From Bacteroidales bacterium UBA6828 (GTDB lineage: Bacteria; Bacteroidota; Bacteroidia; Bacteroidales; Paludibacteraceae): a stretch of DNA of 36,916 nt. This document shows, piece by piece, positions 22,410-31,544 of this stretch. A program made the translations under genes and the position numbers. Position 1 is the first letter of the stretch. Every line of letters starts with the position of its first letter. Under the pieces are notes generated by a model. The model did no database searches. It saw only the letters and a list, made by a program, of their open reading frames with translations, and was not told the DNA's origin. The DNA lies in assembly GCA_002452095.1 (NCBI GenBank), contig DKEG01000016.1:1-36916 (forward strand), written 5' to 3'.

Positions 22410-23966
22410 TTACAACGGGATATTTGAATGCTTCTTCAGAGGGTTGGTCATACGCTTGGTCTGCAGGTTCTCGAAAGCATGGATAATACGCTTGCGGGTG
22501 TTGCGCGGCTCAATGATGTCATCGATATAGCCGCGGTTGGCAGCCTGGTACGGACTGGCAAAGAGTTCGCGATACTCCGCCTCTTTCTCAGCAATGAATT
22601 TCTTTTTCTCTTCAGGGTCTTCAATAGCCTTGATGGCTTTTGCCTGAAGTACACCTACGGCACCGCTCGCACCCATTACGGCAATCTCCGCATTAGGCCA
22701 TGCAAAGCAGACATCACCACGCAATTGCTTGCAACTCATAACGATATGACTGCCACCATATGACTTGCGAATAGTAATGGTAACCTTGGGTACGGTTGCT
22801 TCGCCGTAAGCAAACATCAGTTTTGCTCCATGGTCAATGATACCGGCGTACTCTTGTCCTGTACCGCACAGGAAGCCCGGCACGTCCACAAGGGTCAGAA
22901 TCTGGATGTTGAATGCATCGCAGAAACGCACGAAACGGGCTGCCTTTCGGCTGGCATCGCAATCCAACACACCGGCGATATAGTTCGGCTGATTGGCAAT
23001 GATACCCGTGCTGCGACCGTTGAAACGTGCGAAACCGCAGATGATGTTCTTTGCGTAGTCTTTCTGCACCTCCATAAAGTCGCCGTTATCCACAATCAGG
23101 TTGATAATGTCTTTCATGTTGTAAGGCTTGTTCGGATCGTTAGGCACGATGTCGTTCAGGCTTTCCTCAATACGCAGCGGATCATCGGTGCATTTGAGTA
23201 CAGGAGCCTCCTCCATATTGTTTTGCGGGATGAAACTAACCAGACGGCGAACTTCTTGCAGTGCTTCCTCTTCGGTAGCAGCTACAAAGTGGGTAACACC
23301 CGATTTGGTAGCGTGTACACGTGCACCGCCAAGGTCTTCCACACTTACATCTTCACCCGTAACCGATTTTACTACTTTCGGTCCGGTGATGAACATATAC
23401 GAGTTCCGCTCGGTCATCATAATGAAGTCTGTCAGCGCGGGGCTGTAAACGGCACCACCGGCGCACGGACCGAAGATAACGCTAATCTGAGGAACCACAC
23501 CGCTGGCGAGGATATTACGCTCGAAAATTTCGGCGTAACCAGCCAAGGCGCAAGCACCTTCCTGAATACGCGCACCACCCGAGTCATTCAGACCGATGAT
23601 AGGTGCACCGAGTTTCATAGCCATATCCATGACGTTGCAGATTTTCTGTGCCATTGTTTCGCTCAGCGAACCGCCGATGACGGTAGCGTCCTGTGCGAAA
23701 ACGAATACCAGACGACCGTCAATAGTACCCGAACCGACAGCCACACCGTCGCCGAGGAACACTTTTTTCTCCATACCGAAATCGTGGCAACGGTGGGTGA
23801 GGAACATATTCACTTCCTCGAATGAGCCTTCGTCGAGGAGCATATTGATACGCTCGCGGGCGGTATAACTGCCCTTAGCGTGCTGTTTTTCGATTGCTGC
23901 TTCGCCGCCGCCGGCTGCTGCCTTTGCACGGTTGTCAATCAGTTTTTGCAATTTATCGTTATCCAT
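22410..23966 (-). CDS. mmdA: methylmalonyl-CoA decarboxylase alpha subunit (carboxyltransferase)
   Basis: 518 residues from the ATG at 23966 (MDNDKLQKLIDNRAKAAAGG); the longer frame would overlap the epimerase gene. It has the two crotonase-like halves of acyl-CoA carboxylase beta subunits: TARERINMLLDEGSFEE, GLNDSGGARIQEG (near residue 110) and FGPCAGGAVYSPAL in the first, DVPGFLCGTGQEYAGII, RKSYGGSHIVM and WPNAEIAVMGASGAV in the second. It moves the carboxyl group from methylmalonyl-CoA to biotin, giving propionyl-CoA. The operon partners (epimerase, OadG, carrier, OadB) decide for decarboxylase over propionyl-CoA carboxylase. Confidence 0.93.
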   Translation of the reverse strand: MDNDKLQKLIDNRAKAAAGGGEAAIEKQHAKGSYTARERINMLLDEGSFEEVNMFLTHRCHDFGMEKKVFLGDGVAVGSGTIDGRLVFVFAQDATVIGGSLSETMAQKICNVMDMAMKLGAPIIGLNDSGGARIQEGACALAGYAEIFERNILASGVVPQISVIFGPCAGGAVYSPALTDFIMMTERNSYMFITGPKVVKSVTGEDVSVEDLGGARVHATKSGVTHFVAATEEEALQEVRRLVSFIPQNNMEEAPVLKCTDDPLRIEESLNDIVPNDPNKPYNMKDIINLIVDNGDFMEVQKDYAKNIICGFARFNGRSTGIIANQPNYIAGVLDCDASRKAARFVRFCDAFNIQILTLVDVPGFLCGTGQEYAGIIDHGAKLMFAYGEATVPKVTITIRKSYGGSHIVMSCKQLRGDVCFAWPNAEIAVMGASGAVGVLQAKAIKAIEDPEEKKKFIAEKEAEYRELFASPYQAANRGYIDDIIEPRNTRKRIIHAFENLQTKRMTNPLKKHSNIPL

Positions 23967-23976
23967 AATTGTACAT

Positions 23977-24390
23977 TTATTTGGGTTGCTCACAGAGTTC
24001 GGTCAGTACGCCTTTGGTGCTTTTGGGGTGGAGGAAAGCAATCATCAGATTCTCGGCACCTTTGCGGGGAGTCTTGTCAATGAGTTGGATACCTGCTGAC
24101 TCTGCCTCTTTCAGTGCCTCTTCCACGCTCTCCACGTTGAATGCCACATGGTGGACGCCGCCGCGACCGCCGTTTTTCTCAATAAACTTGGCGATGGTTG
24201 ATTCGGGGCAGGTCGGCTCCAGAAGTTCTATCTTGGTTTGTCCGACTTTGAAGAACGCCGTGCGCACTTTCTGGTCAGCCACCTCTTCGATAGAGTAGCA
24301 TTTTTCACCGGTTAAGAACTCGAAGAACGGCATTGCGTCCTCCAAACTGGTTACAGCGATACCAAGATGCTCAATGTGAGTTGGTTTCAT
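23977..24390 (-). CDS. mce: methylmalonyl-CoA epimerase
   Basis: 137 residues of the vicinal-oxygen-chelate fold. Metal ligands are His8 (IEHLGIAV), a glutamate in IELLEP, His in RGGVHHVAF and Glu near the C-terminus (GVLTELCE). It interconverts the (R) and (S) forms of methylmalonyl-CoA, linking the mutase, whose genes are not in the window, to the decarboxylase. It is the first gene of the operon, 10 bp before mmdA. Confidence 0.94.
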   Translation of the reverse strand: MKPTHIEHLGIAVTSLEDAMPFFEFLTGEKCYSIEEVADQKVRTAFFKVGQTKIELLEPTCPESTIAKFIEKNGGRGGVHHVAFNVESVEEALKEAESAGIQLIDKTPRKGAENLMIAFLHPKSTKGVLTELCEQPK

Positions 24391-24451
24391 TGTGTATTTG
24401 TGTTTATGTTAAACAATAGATGGGTTAATTATGTCAAATTTAAGGGTGCAT

Positions 24452-24464
24452 TGCGTACAACGCA
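24452..24464. promoter_or_regulatory. palindrome just downstream of the mce operon start site
   Basis: TGCGT-ACA-ACGCA, a perfect 13-bp inverted repeat, begins about 4 bp after the predicted start of RNA. Its position suits a repressor operator, but no cognate regulator is visible nearby. Confidence 0.45.
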
Positions 24465-24474
24465 TTACATCTTG

Positions 24475-24505
24475 CAAAGTTACTGCTTTTTTCCGAACTC
24501 CCCAA
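24475..24505 (-). promoter_or_regulatory. promoter of the methylmalonyl-CoA decarboxylase operon
   Basis: On the minus strand TTG (24503-24505), 20 nt, TAACTTTG (24475-24482). RNA would start near 24468, leaving a leader of about 78 nt before mce. Confidence 0.8.
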
Positions 24506-24551
24506 ATAAAACCCAATTTTATTTGGTTTTTGCTTTTCATACCTTTCAAAA

Positions 24552-25589
24552 TTACTCAACCATCAGGCAAACACCGATATGGCTGAAAGAGCGGATACTG
24601 CGGAACTGTCCGTACGGGCAGTTGCCGTGGTAGGCGCGAAGCCCCACTGCCACGCGGGAAAAATAACCGTCATAACGGGGAGTGTTGTAGCGCACACCGA
24701 GAAAGATATTGTAGGTGAAAACACGTGCTTCTTTTTGCATAACCGGCTCTGTATCTGTTGACTTGTTGTACAGATTGTAGCCGTACAAGGCACGGTTGCG
24801 CACCTCGGCGGAGACGATACCTTGAAAACCGTGACGAGAAGTGGGGGACTGGTATTGGTATTGCAAATATGCTTCCCACGGCGATAGCCGCGGTCGGGTA
24901 AGTGTGCGGTCGCCGTCTTCCTCGTCCACTTTGTACCAACCTTTCTGCCAATTCCAAAGAAGCATTAACCCCACACGGAAACAGTGATTTTCGGCATAGC
25001 GGTTTTCCGCTTCATTGAGCGTAAACGTGAATTCGGTATAGTTGTACGACACATTCACACGTCGCAACGCCCTGTTTTCCGATATTTTCTGTATTTGGAG
25101 TTCGTCCCCTATATGGGTAGATTCGTGTTTGAAAGGCGACCAACTGACGGCATAGTTGCGGGCAAAGCTGCGGTTGATTCGGTGGAGGAAAGCCACTGTG
25201 GGCAAGGCAATTCGGTAGTCGGTATCAACGATGGGTGAGGTTTTCCCGCCGAAAAGGTCCATCCATATATTGGCGGACATAGCAGCGGTAACATTCAGTG
25301 CCATAGTGGAATCGGCGAGCTGCCCGTACCAAAGCGGCAATTGGAAACCGAAGATACCGAGCGTCTGTGTGCGGTAAGATTTGCCGGAATGTTCCCAGTC
25401 GTAGATTGGGTGCATTTGGGTGTAAGCCACGTCCATTCGCACAAGATTGGGGTGTTCGTCGGCATAGAGACTGTGTCCGAAAGGGCTGTATCGAAACAGC
25501 CCCTCGCCGAAAGCGGTGTTGCCGGCAAAAACCAAAGATGCTCCAAAAAACAACTCTGCAACAAATACTATGTGCCTAAAATGTTGCAT
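24552..25589 (-). CDS. outer-membrane protein, possibly DUF1207 family
   Basis: 345 residues from the ATG at 25589; the signal peptide (MQHFRHIVFVAELFFGASLVFA) favours this over a TTG five codons earlier. The mature part is rich in alternating aromatic/polar strands and contains WSPFKHESTHIGDEL near residue 150, which recalls the HQSSHLGDE motif remembered for DUF1207. It is probably a 12- to 16-strand barrel or a periplasm-facing envelope protein. Function is unknown. It lies 90 bp downstream of lgt on the same strand; no own promoter was found. Confidence 0.7.
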   Translation of the reverse strand: MQHFRHIVFVAELFFGASLVFAGNTAFGEGLFRYSPFGHSLYADEHPNLVRMDVAYTQMHPIYDWEHSGKSYRTQTLGIFGFQLPLWYGQLADSTMALNVTAAMSANIWMDLFGGKTSPIVDTDYRIALPTVAFLHRINRSFARNYAVSWSPFKHESTHIGDELQIQKISENRALRRVNVSYNYTEFTFTLNEAENRYAENHCFRVGLMLLWNWQKGWYKVDEEDGDRTLTRPRLSPWEAYLQYQYQSPTSRHGFQGIVSAEVRNRALYGYNLYNKSTDTEPVMQKEARVFTYNIFLGVRYNTPRYDGYFSRVAVGLRAYHGNCPYGQFRSIRSFSHIGVCLMVE

Positions 25590-25679
25590 TTTTTCAACTG
25601 ACAACCAAAGCCTATCCTACTAATTCCTCCTTACAATGCTCAACCGAAGATGTTCTATTTTTCTATGCCTGCAAGCAAC

Positions 25680-26633
25680 TTATTTTTTCTTTTTGTCGGC
25701 TTTCTCGTCTGGGGCTTGTGCTACCTCAGGGAGAAGCGGACGGCGGTAGGCGCGAATAATCAGGTATAGACCGAGAAGGATAAACGGAATACTGAGCCAT
25801 TGCCCCATATTGAGCAGGTGATTTGCTTCAAATGCCTCTTGGTCGTTCTTGATAAACTCCAGCCCGAAACGGGTAATGAAGACTATCTCGAAGAACACGC
25901 CGAGCAGCAATCCTTCGCGACGATAGGCTTTGAATTTCCAGTACATTATCTGCGTAACTATCATAGCCACAATGCAATAGAGCATTTCGTAAATCTGCGT
26001 GGGGTGGCAAGGAACGGTCTGTCCGTCGCGCACGAAGATGAAGCCCCACGGCATATCGGTAGGTCCGCCATAAATCTCGCTGTTCATCAGGTTACCCAAG
26101 CGGATCAGCGTTGCAGTGAAACAAACGCCGATACAGAGGCGGTCGAGAATCCATATCCATGAGGTCTGATACTGCGGATATTTGGAGAACTCTTTTTTAT
26201 TAAGGAGTATTGCTGCAATCATCAACCCGATAGCCCCGCCATGGCTGGCAAGACCGCCTTCCCAGATTTTGAGAAGCAGCAACGGGTGTTCTATGTATGG
26301 GTTTCGATAGTTGATTGTCCAACCGAAAATCTGCACGGGGTTGGTAGAAATATCCATCATTTGGCAATAGCGGGCAAGGGCGGGACTGGTAACATCGTGC
26401 CACTCGTAGAACCAGCAATGGCCGAGACGCGCACCGATGATAACACCCAAAACCATCCAGATAAAAAGTTTGTCCACCCAGTCGGCGGGGCAGTGCTCGT
26501 GTTTGTAGATCTTGACCTCCATCAGGTAGCAAAAATAGATGCCTAATGCCCACAAAAGTCCGTACCAGCGTATGCCGCCGTCGCCGATGTGTATAAGGAT
26601 TGGATCTACGTTCCAAGTAATAAAATCAAGCAT
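25680..26633 (-). CDS. lgt: prolipoprotein diacylglyceryl transferase
   Basis: 317 residues with seven hydrophobic segments. RWYGLLWALGI, LASHGGAIGLM (His near residue 130) and RLGNLMNSEIYGG are the Lgt signatures, and PCHPTQIYEML follows. It transfers diacylglycerol from phosphatidylglycerol to the lipobox cysteine at the inner membrane and would process the three lipoproteins encoded in this window. The Lys-rich C-terminus (DEKADKKKK) is a lineage extension. Confidence 0.95.
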   Translation of the reverse strand: MLDFITWNVDPILIHIGDGGIRWYGLLWALGIYFCYLMEVKIYKHEHCPADWVDKLFIWMVLGVIIGARLGHCWFYEWHDVTSPALARYCQMMDISTNPVQIFGWTINYRNPYIEHPLLLLKIWEGGLASHGGAIGLMIAAILLNKKEFSKYPQYQTSWIWILDRLCIGVCFTATLIRLGNLMNSEIYGGPTDMPWGFIFVRDGQTVPCHPTQIYEMLYCIVAMIVTQIMYWKFKAYRREGLLLGVFFEIVFITRFGLEFIKNDQEAFEANHLLNMGQWLSIPFILLGLYLIIRAYRRPLLPEVAQAPDEKADKKKK

Positions 26634-26746
26634 GTTTTGTGTTGGTTTATACGTTTATGAGTTGATTGGTTTATGCGTGGTTGAATAGGTTTATGGGGTA
26701 ATGGAGTTTATCAGGATTGCATATTAATTGGTAATTCTTAATTGAA

Positions 26747-27622
26747 TCACCTCCCCCAGTTGAGTTTGTCGCGGAGCGATTTGAGAAAACTGTTTTCGCC
26801 CACTTGTACCACTTTGATTGTATAGGGAGCCCGCTCGACATGGAGCATCACATCGGTGCTGAGTATCTGGCTGCGCCCGTCCACACTAATCATATAACTG
26901 CTGTAACGGCTGGCTACTCTGAGGTCAAATTTCCAGTCATCAGGTACCACCAGCGGGCGGACGGTCAGACTATGGGTGGCAATAGGCGAAAGTATCAAAC
27001 CGCGGGTCTGCGGCACAAGCAGCGGACCGCCGATGGACAGGTTGTATGCCGTACTGCCGGTTGGGGTGGAGATGACCAGACCGTCTGCACGATAGGTATG
27101 GAGTACTTCGCCGTTGGCGGTTACTTCCACCGAAATCATACTGCTCATACCTTGTTTCATTATTGCGATTTCGTTGAGCGCATTGGGTGCCATAATCAGT
27201 CCTTCACGCCCGCAACTGACACGCAGCACGGAGCGTTGCTCTATGGTATATCGCCCCTCTATCAACTGATTCATAATCATATCCGCATCTTTGGTCTGTA
27301 CATCGGCAAGAAAACCCAACTGCCCGCAGTTGACACCGATGATGGGGATATTCTTATTGCCGATAGCGGCGGCTGTGGTCAGAAACGTACCGTCCCCGCC
27401 AATCGACATAGCAAAATCAATGGGCTCGTTGTACGGACTGACTGATTCGCTTTCGCCCGTCCTGTCCTCGGGAAAAGGCGGAAACTCGCGCAGGTTCAGT
27501 TCCTGCCGCAGTTCTTGCGAAAGCAGGATGTTCACACCGCGTTTCTCCATAAAATTCAGGATATGCGACACCTCTACCAAGGTGTTTTCTTTCATCGCAT
27601 TTCCGAATATAGCAATAGTCAT
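26747..27622 (-). CDS. nadK: NAD kinase
   Basis: 291 residues. SIGGDGTFL (near residue 76) is the nucleotide-binding GGDG motif; GVNCGQLGFLAD, NEIAIMKQGMSSM, DGLVISTPTGSTAYNLS and GGPLLVPQ are the remaining NAD kinase blocks. It phosphorylates NAD to NADP. The promoter at 27677-27707 is flanked by an inverted repeat, suggesting regulation. It lies 113 bp upstream of lgt. Confidence 0.95.
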   Translation of the reverse strand: MTIAIFGNAMKENTLVEVSHILNFMEKRGVNILLSQELRQELNLREFPPFPEDRTGESESVSPYNEPIDFAMSIGGDGTFLTTAAAIGNKNIPIIGVNCGQLGFLADVQTKDADMIMNQLIEGRYTIEQRSVLRVSCGREGLIMAPNALNEIAIMKQGMSSMISVEVTANGEVLHTYRADGLVISTPTGSTAYNLSIGGPLLVPQTRGLILSPIATHSLTVRPLVVPDDWKFDLRVASRYSSYMISVDGRSQILSTDVMLHVERAPYTIKVVQVGENSFLKSLRDKLNWGR

Positions 27623-27663
27623 GGTCTGTCTGATTTATGTTTGTTGGATATGGAATATGCCGA

Positions 27664-27707
27664 CACATATCCGCCGCAAAGTTACTGCTTTTTTAGGATA
27701 TGTGCAA
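27664..27707 (-). promoter_or_regulatory. nadK promoter flanked by a 9-bp inverted repeat
   Basis: On the minus strand TTG (27705-27707), 20 nt, TAACTTTG (27677-27684). CACATATCC (27664-27672) and GGATATGTG (27696-27704) are perfect inverted arms on either side of the -7 element; one arm overlaps the expected RNA start and the other abuts the -33 TTG. Confidence 0.75.
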
Positions 27708-27780
27708 GTGCCGTCCGCTAAAATTCCCTGTGGCTTCCCTGACCTTTCCCTGATGATACGCAAGACCGATGCAGAAACAA

Positions 27781-27816
27781 AAAAACAGACTGTCTCGGAA
27801 AAGGTAGTCTGTTTTT
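27781..27816. terminator. terminator after the first GH13 gene
   Basis: AAAAACAGACT (27781-27791) pairs with AGTCTGTTTTT (27806-27816). It should end the minus-strand amylase transcript, whose last codon is 20 bp away, and could work in both directions. Confidence 0.88.
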
Positions 27817-27835
27817 CTGTAGGGTGGGAGAATGC

Positions 27836-29176
27836 CTACTTTGTCAAAATGCGGTATTCCCACGGCTTGAGCGTCATCGTCTCGTTTGCAGAAAGAGTCT
27901 TTTTTTCGTTGCAGTTGAAGCAGTTGTATCTGCCTTCGTAGCCGGTGAGGTCGAGAGCCACGCTCTGCTCGTCAGCCGACATGTTCATTACGGCGATAAC
28001 GGTGTTTTTGCCGTTCTCCAACGGACGGACACAGGCAAATATATGCTCGTTGTCTGCCGGTAGGCGCAGCATTTTTGCACCCAACTCGGGACTCCATAAT
28101 GCTTTGTTGGCTTTCCGCAATCCGTTCAGTTTCTGATACATAGCATATTGCGGAGCACCCTCTACTCGGTCGATGCAGTCTTTCTCAAAGAACTCCAGAC
28201 GGTGGTGGTTGCCGCTCAACTGACCGGTGTAGATAAGCGGCATACCGGGAACAATGTAGGTAAATGCAGCGAAGAGGTCTGCTGCATCACCCATACGCTC
28301 AAACTCGGTGCCGTTCCACGAGTTCTCATCGTGGTTGGAGGTGAAGTTCATACGGATAGCGTTGGCACGTGTGGTTGTGTCGGCCTTCTCGAAGTAGTTC
28401 CACAGGTCTTGCACACCGCTCTTGCCCTGTGCCACGTTGTTCATAATGTGGTGAAGTTCCCAGCCATAATACATATCGAATGCTGACTCTGTCAGTTCGT
28501 AGTTCTTCGCCTCGTCCTCTGCCAGTGTGAACATATCGGGGTGCGTCTTTCTCAGGTCGCCCATAGCCATGTTCCAAAAATCGGTCGGTACTTCACCGGC
28601 CACGTCGCAACGGAAACCGTCAATACCAATCGAATCCATCCACCAGTGCATGCAGCGCAGCATCTCTTGACGCATGTCCTCGTTGTCGTAGTTCAATTTG
28701 GAGATGTCCGTCCAGTCGTATTGTACCATCAGGTTGCCGAGACTGTCGCGATAATGCCATCCGTCGTTTTCTGTCCATTTGCTGTCAGGAGCGGTGTGGT
28801 TCGCAACCCAGTCGAGAATGACCTTGAAACCGAGGTCGTGCGCTGTAGCAAGCAGGTGCTCAAAATCGGCACGTGTACCAAACTCGGGGTTGAACTGACA
28901 ATAGTCAATGATTGAATAGTAACTGCCAAGTGTGCCTTTGCGGGTCAGAACGCCAATCGGTTGGCAAGGCATAATCCACAGAATATCAATGCCGTTCTCG
29001 CGCAGTTCTGGCAGATGTTTTTCGGCTGCCGCAAATGTGCCTTCCGGAGTCAGTTGGCGGGTGTTAAGTTCATAGATAGTGGCATCATACGCCCATTGGG
29101 TGTGTCTTGTAGGCTCTTGTTTTGCGCAAGAAGCCAGCGTCAGCAATCCTAACGCAAAAATAAAAAGTTTTTTCAT
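27836..29176 (-). CDS. GH13 alpha-amylase-family lipoprotein
   Basis: 446 residues. Lipoprotein signal MKKLFIFALGLLTLASC, with Cys17 as the lipid site. The GH13 barrel follows: DWVANHTA (region I), GFRCDVA near residue 190 (nucleophile Asp), TLAEDE near 219 (acid/base Glu) and SNHDEN near 282 (third Asp), and the C-terminal beta domain ends HILKPWEYRIL-like. It would cut alpha-1,4 glucans or maltodextrins outside the inner membrane; the exact specificity cannot be told. It begins 6 bp after the second GH13 gene and is co-transcribed with it. Confidence 0.92.
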   Translation of the reverse strand: MKKLFIFALGLLTLASCAKQEPTRHTQWAYDATIYELNTRQLTPEGTFAAAEKHLPELRENGIDILWIMPCQPIGVLTRKGTLGSYYSIIDYCQFNPEFGTRADFEHLLATAHDLGFKVILDWVANHTAPDSKWTENDGWHYRDSLGNLMVQYDWTDISKLNYDNEDMRQEMLRCMHWWMDSIGIDGFRCDVAGEVPTDFWNMAMGDLRKTHPDMFTLAEDEAKNYELTESAFDMYYGWELHHIMNNVAQGKSGVQDLWNYFEKADTTTRANAIRMNFTSNHDENSWNGTEFERMGDAADLFAAFTYIVPGMPLIYTGQLSGNHHRLEFFEKDCIDRVEGAPQYAMYQKLNGLRKANKALWSPELGAKMLRLPADNEHIFACVRPLENGKNTVIAVMNMSADEQSVALDLTGYEGRYNCFNCNEKKTLSANETMTLKPWEYRILTK

Positions 29177-29182
29177 TGCTGG

Positions 29183-31276
29183 TTATTGTTTAGTAATTGA
29201 GTAAGTCAGGTTTTTGCGGTCAATCTCTACGCGCATAGTCTCACCCATATATACACGGTCGAAACAAAGCACATCATCGGTTGCCGAAACGGGGATATAT
29301 TCACCATAGAGCAATGGCATCGACGAGCGGCGCAGGTGTATCAAGTCCTTCACCTGCCGTCGGAAATTCTGTTCGTGTTCGTTCAGTCCGTTGAAACGCA
29401 TCATGTGCCGGTTATCCGGGTCATTGGCGCCCACTTCGGCATATTCATCGCCCTGGTAGATACATGGCACACCGGGTAGGGTAAGGTTCAGCACCTCAAG
29501 TAACAACGCACGCCGATAGGCTTCCTCTATCCGTTGCGTATTGCCGGATTGGTCGTTGGGGACGATACCGCAATAGCGTGTCCAACCGGCCTCTTTCTGG
29601 TCTTCCGAAAAACTGACCGCCCCACCGGCAAATGATGCAAAGCGCACCTGGTCGTGGTTGCCAGAGATGTTGCCCATCGTGTGATGTGCTCCGTAGGTGG
29701 CAAGAGATGTGCGAATGGTGTTGTCCAGATTTTGCATGCTGCCATCGTTGCACAATGCGTGTATGGCTGTAAAATACACATTGAAATCAAACTGCGCATT
29801 GAGCATACCTGTTTTGACATACGAGTTGATCAGTTCGGGCGAACCGTAAGTTTCACCAATCATCCATATATGGCGGTCGGGAAAACGCTCTGCCATCTTT
29901 TGTCCGAGCATACGCCAGTACTGTTCGGGGATATGTTTGCATGCATCGTGGCGAAATCCGTCGAAGTCGTAGTTGGCAAGCCAATAGAGGGCAGAGTCGG
30001 TCATCGGTTGGCACACCTCTTCGCGCTCCAAATCCAATGTAGGAATATGGGTATCAAACCATGTAGTCAGGCGTGCCTCGTCCCAAAGTTCAAAATTGCG
30101 TCGTCCGTCGGGTAAGATGGAATCCGTATGCCAATCGGGGTGCTCTTGCAGGGTAGGGGCGTTGATGTGCATATGGTTGGCTACATAATCCAATACCACG
30201 TTTATATTGTTCGCGTGTGCGCACGCGAGGAGTTGTTTCAGTTCTTGGTCTGTACCGAGACGCTTGTCGATTGCCGTGGTGTAGATAGGCCAATAGCCGT
30301 GATAACCCGAAAATTTGGTGTAGGTCTTGGTGGAGTCATACTTGTTGCCATGATGGAATACATACTTGCCCCATGCGTCCCACGGGTTCTGTGTGATAGG
30401 ACTGATCCATAGTGTATTAACACCTAAATCAGAGAAATAACCTTCTTTAATCTTTTGTGTGATACCCGCCAAATCGCCGCCTTGGTAGTCCACAATATCC
30501 AATACTTCCGGCGAGTTCATTTTCCAATCGTTGTCGGGATTGCCATTTTGGAAACGATCCACCAGGATAGAGTAGAGAACCTGCGCTTGGTCATCGTGGC
30601 GGTCGAGCAAAGCCGCATCAGTTATGGGCTTGCCGTCCTGCAACGGGATAAGTAGATCGTTGTACAGAAAGGTGCTGTCTTCAGCAAAAACACGCAAGTA
30701 GGCACGCCCCTTGCAGCATAGTTTTACCTCCTCACTCTTGGATAGGTCGAGGGTGTAAGTGCCGTTCTCGTTTTGGGTGAACGATGTACTGATAATAGGC
30801 ATATTCTGCACATACGCCATCAGGTGTACGTCTTTTGTATGTTCAATGCAACCAACTGTAATACAATTTGTTGTGTTGTCTGCATTGCACATAGACACCA
30901 AACCTTGTTTCACCGGTTTGTTGGGCAAGACCGGTATTGCGAAGCCTATGTTATTATCATAGATAAACAAATCTTCGCAAGTATTATTGTAGTTTACGAT
31001 GTCTATTTCTTCGGGTAATGCACCTTCGCCCATAAGGTGCAGCACCTCCAAGCAGTCGCTTACGCCCCAGTCTATAGACATCCCATTCTTTGAGGGGTTG
31101 GTGGAGAGTTGTCCCATCAGCAGCGGCACATAGTCGGTCAGCACCACATGCGTGGTGTCGCTCGTCATTCGGATAGGGGTGATAGGTAGCCCTGTGGCAA
31201 TACGCAAGATTGGGTCGGGAGTGGTATTGCACGCCACAAGGAGCGGCGCAATCAGCCATAAGAATTGCTTTTTCAT
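29183..31276 (-). CDS. GH13 alpha-amylase/pullulanase-type lipoprotein
   Basis: 697 residues. Lipoprotein signal MKKQFLWLIAPLLVAC (Cys16). Residues about 25-225 form an N-terminal beta-sandwich region of the kind found in cyclomaltodextrinase/neopullulanase relatives. The catalytic barrel starts near 232 (VLYSILVDRFQNGNPDNDW) and has DYVANHMHI, GFRHDACKHIP (Asp near 442), IGETYG (Glu near 474) and SGNHDQVRFASF (Asp near 540), so all three catalytic residues are present. It is the first gene of the amylase pair. No SusC/SusD transporter genes are nearby. Confidence 0.92.
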   Translation of the reverse strand: MKKQFLWLIAPLLVACNTTPDPILRIATGLPITPIRMTSDTTHVVLTDYVPLLMGQLSTNPSKNGMSIDWGVSDCLEVLHLMGEGALPEEIDIVNYNNTCEDLFIYDNNIGFAIPVLPNKPVKQGLVSMCNADNTTNCITVGCIEHTKDVHLMAYVQNMPIISTSFTQNENGTYTLDLSKSEEVKLCCKGRAYLRVFAEDSTFLYNDLLIPLQDGKPITDAALLDRHDDQAQVLYSILVDRFQNGNPDNDWKMNSPEVLDIVDYQGGDLAGITQKIKEGYFSDLGVNTLWISPITQNPWDAWGKYVFHHGNKYDSTKTYTKFSGYHGYWPIYTTAIDKRLGTDQELKQLLACAHANNINVVLDYVANHMHINAPTLQEHPDWHTDSILPDGRRNFELWDEARLTTWFDTHIPTLDLEREEVCQPMTDSALYWLANYDFDGFRHDACKHIPEQYWRMLGQKMAERFPDRHIWMIGETYGSPELINSYVKTGMLNAQFDFNVYFTAIHALCNDGSMQNLDNTIRTSLATYGAHHTMGNISGNHDQVRFASFAGGAVSFSEDQKEAGWTRYCGIVPNDQSGNTQRIEEAYRRALLLEVLNLTLPGVPCIYQGDEYAEVGANDPDNRHMMRFNGLNEHEQNFRRQVKDLIHLRRSSMPLLYGEYIPVSATDDVLCFDRVYMGETMRVEIDRKNLTYSITKQ

Positions 31277-31320
31277 GGTATAAAATGTATTTGGAACTTA
31301 CATTTGTTAAAAAAACGCTG

Positions 31321-31351
31321 CAAAGATACAAAATAAAACACATATATGCAA
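31321..31351 (-). promoter_or_regulatory. promoter of the GH13 pair
   Basis: On the minus strand TTG (31349-31351), 20 nt, TATCTTTG (31321-31328). RNA would start about 38 nt before the ATG at 31276. The gap 31277-31616 otherwise holds AT-rich sequence, a short 11-bp repeat and the terminator of the next operon. Confidence 0.8.
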
Positions 31352-31455
31352 ACCCAAAGCCAAATTATCGGGGCAATTACATCCAAAACATCTATACAAT
31401 TTATGCAACATATACAGTGCATAAAGTGTATAAAAGCACCGCATAAAGGGGTATG

Positions 31456-31477
31456 TCGTTGCCGTCTCGTTGCCGTA
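31456..31477. repeat. 11-bp tandem repeat, two units
   Basis: TCGTTGCCGTC (31456-31466) followed directly by TCGTTGCCGTA (31467-31477). Confidence 0.65.
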
Positions 31478-31544
31478 ATTTGTATTATTAGGAATAGTGG
31501 TATGCTTAATTTGCTTATTATGTATATTTTTTACATACTAGTTA

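Noticed and set aside
22410..23966. Propionyl-CoA carboxylase beta subunit
   Set aside because: The operon contains OadB, OadG, a free biotin carrier and the epimerase but no biotin carboxylase, which fits a decarboxylase.
25605..25625. Promoter for the outer-membrane protein at 24552-25589
   Set aside because: The candidate -7 sequence on the minus strand (TAGGCTTTG) has one base too many between TA and TTTG.
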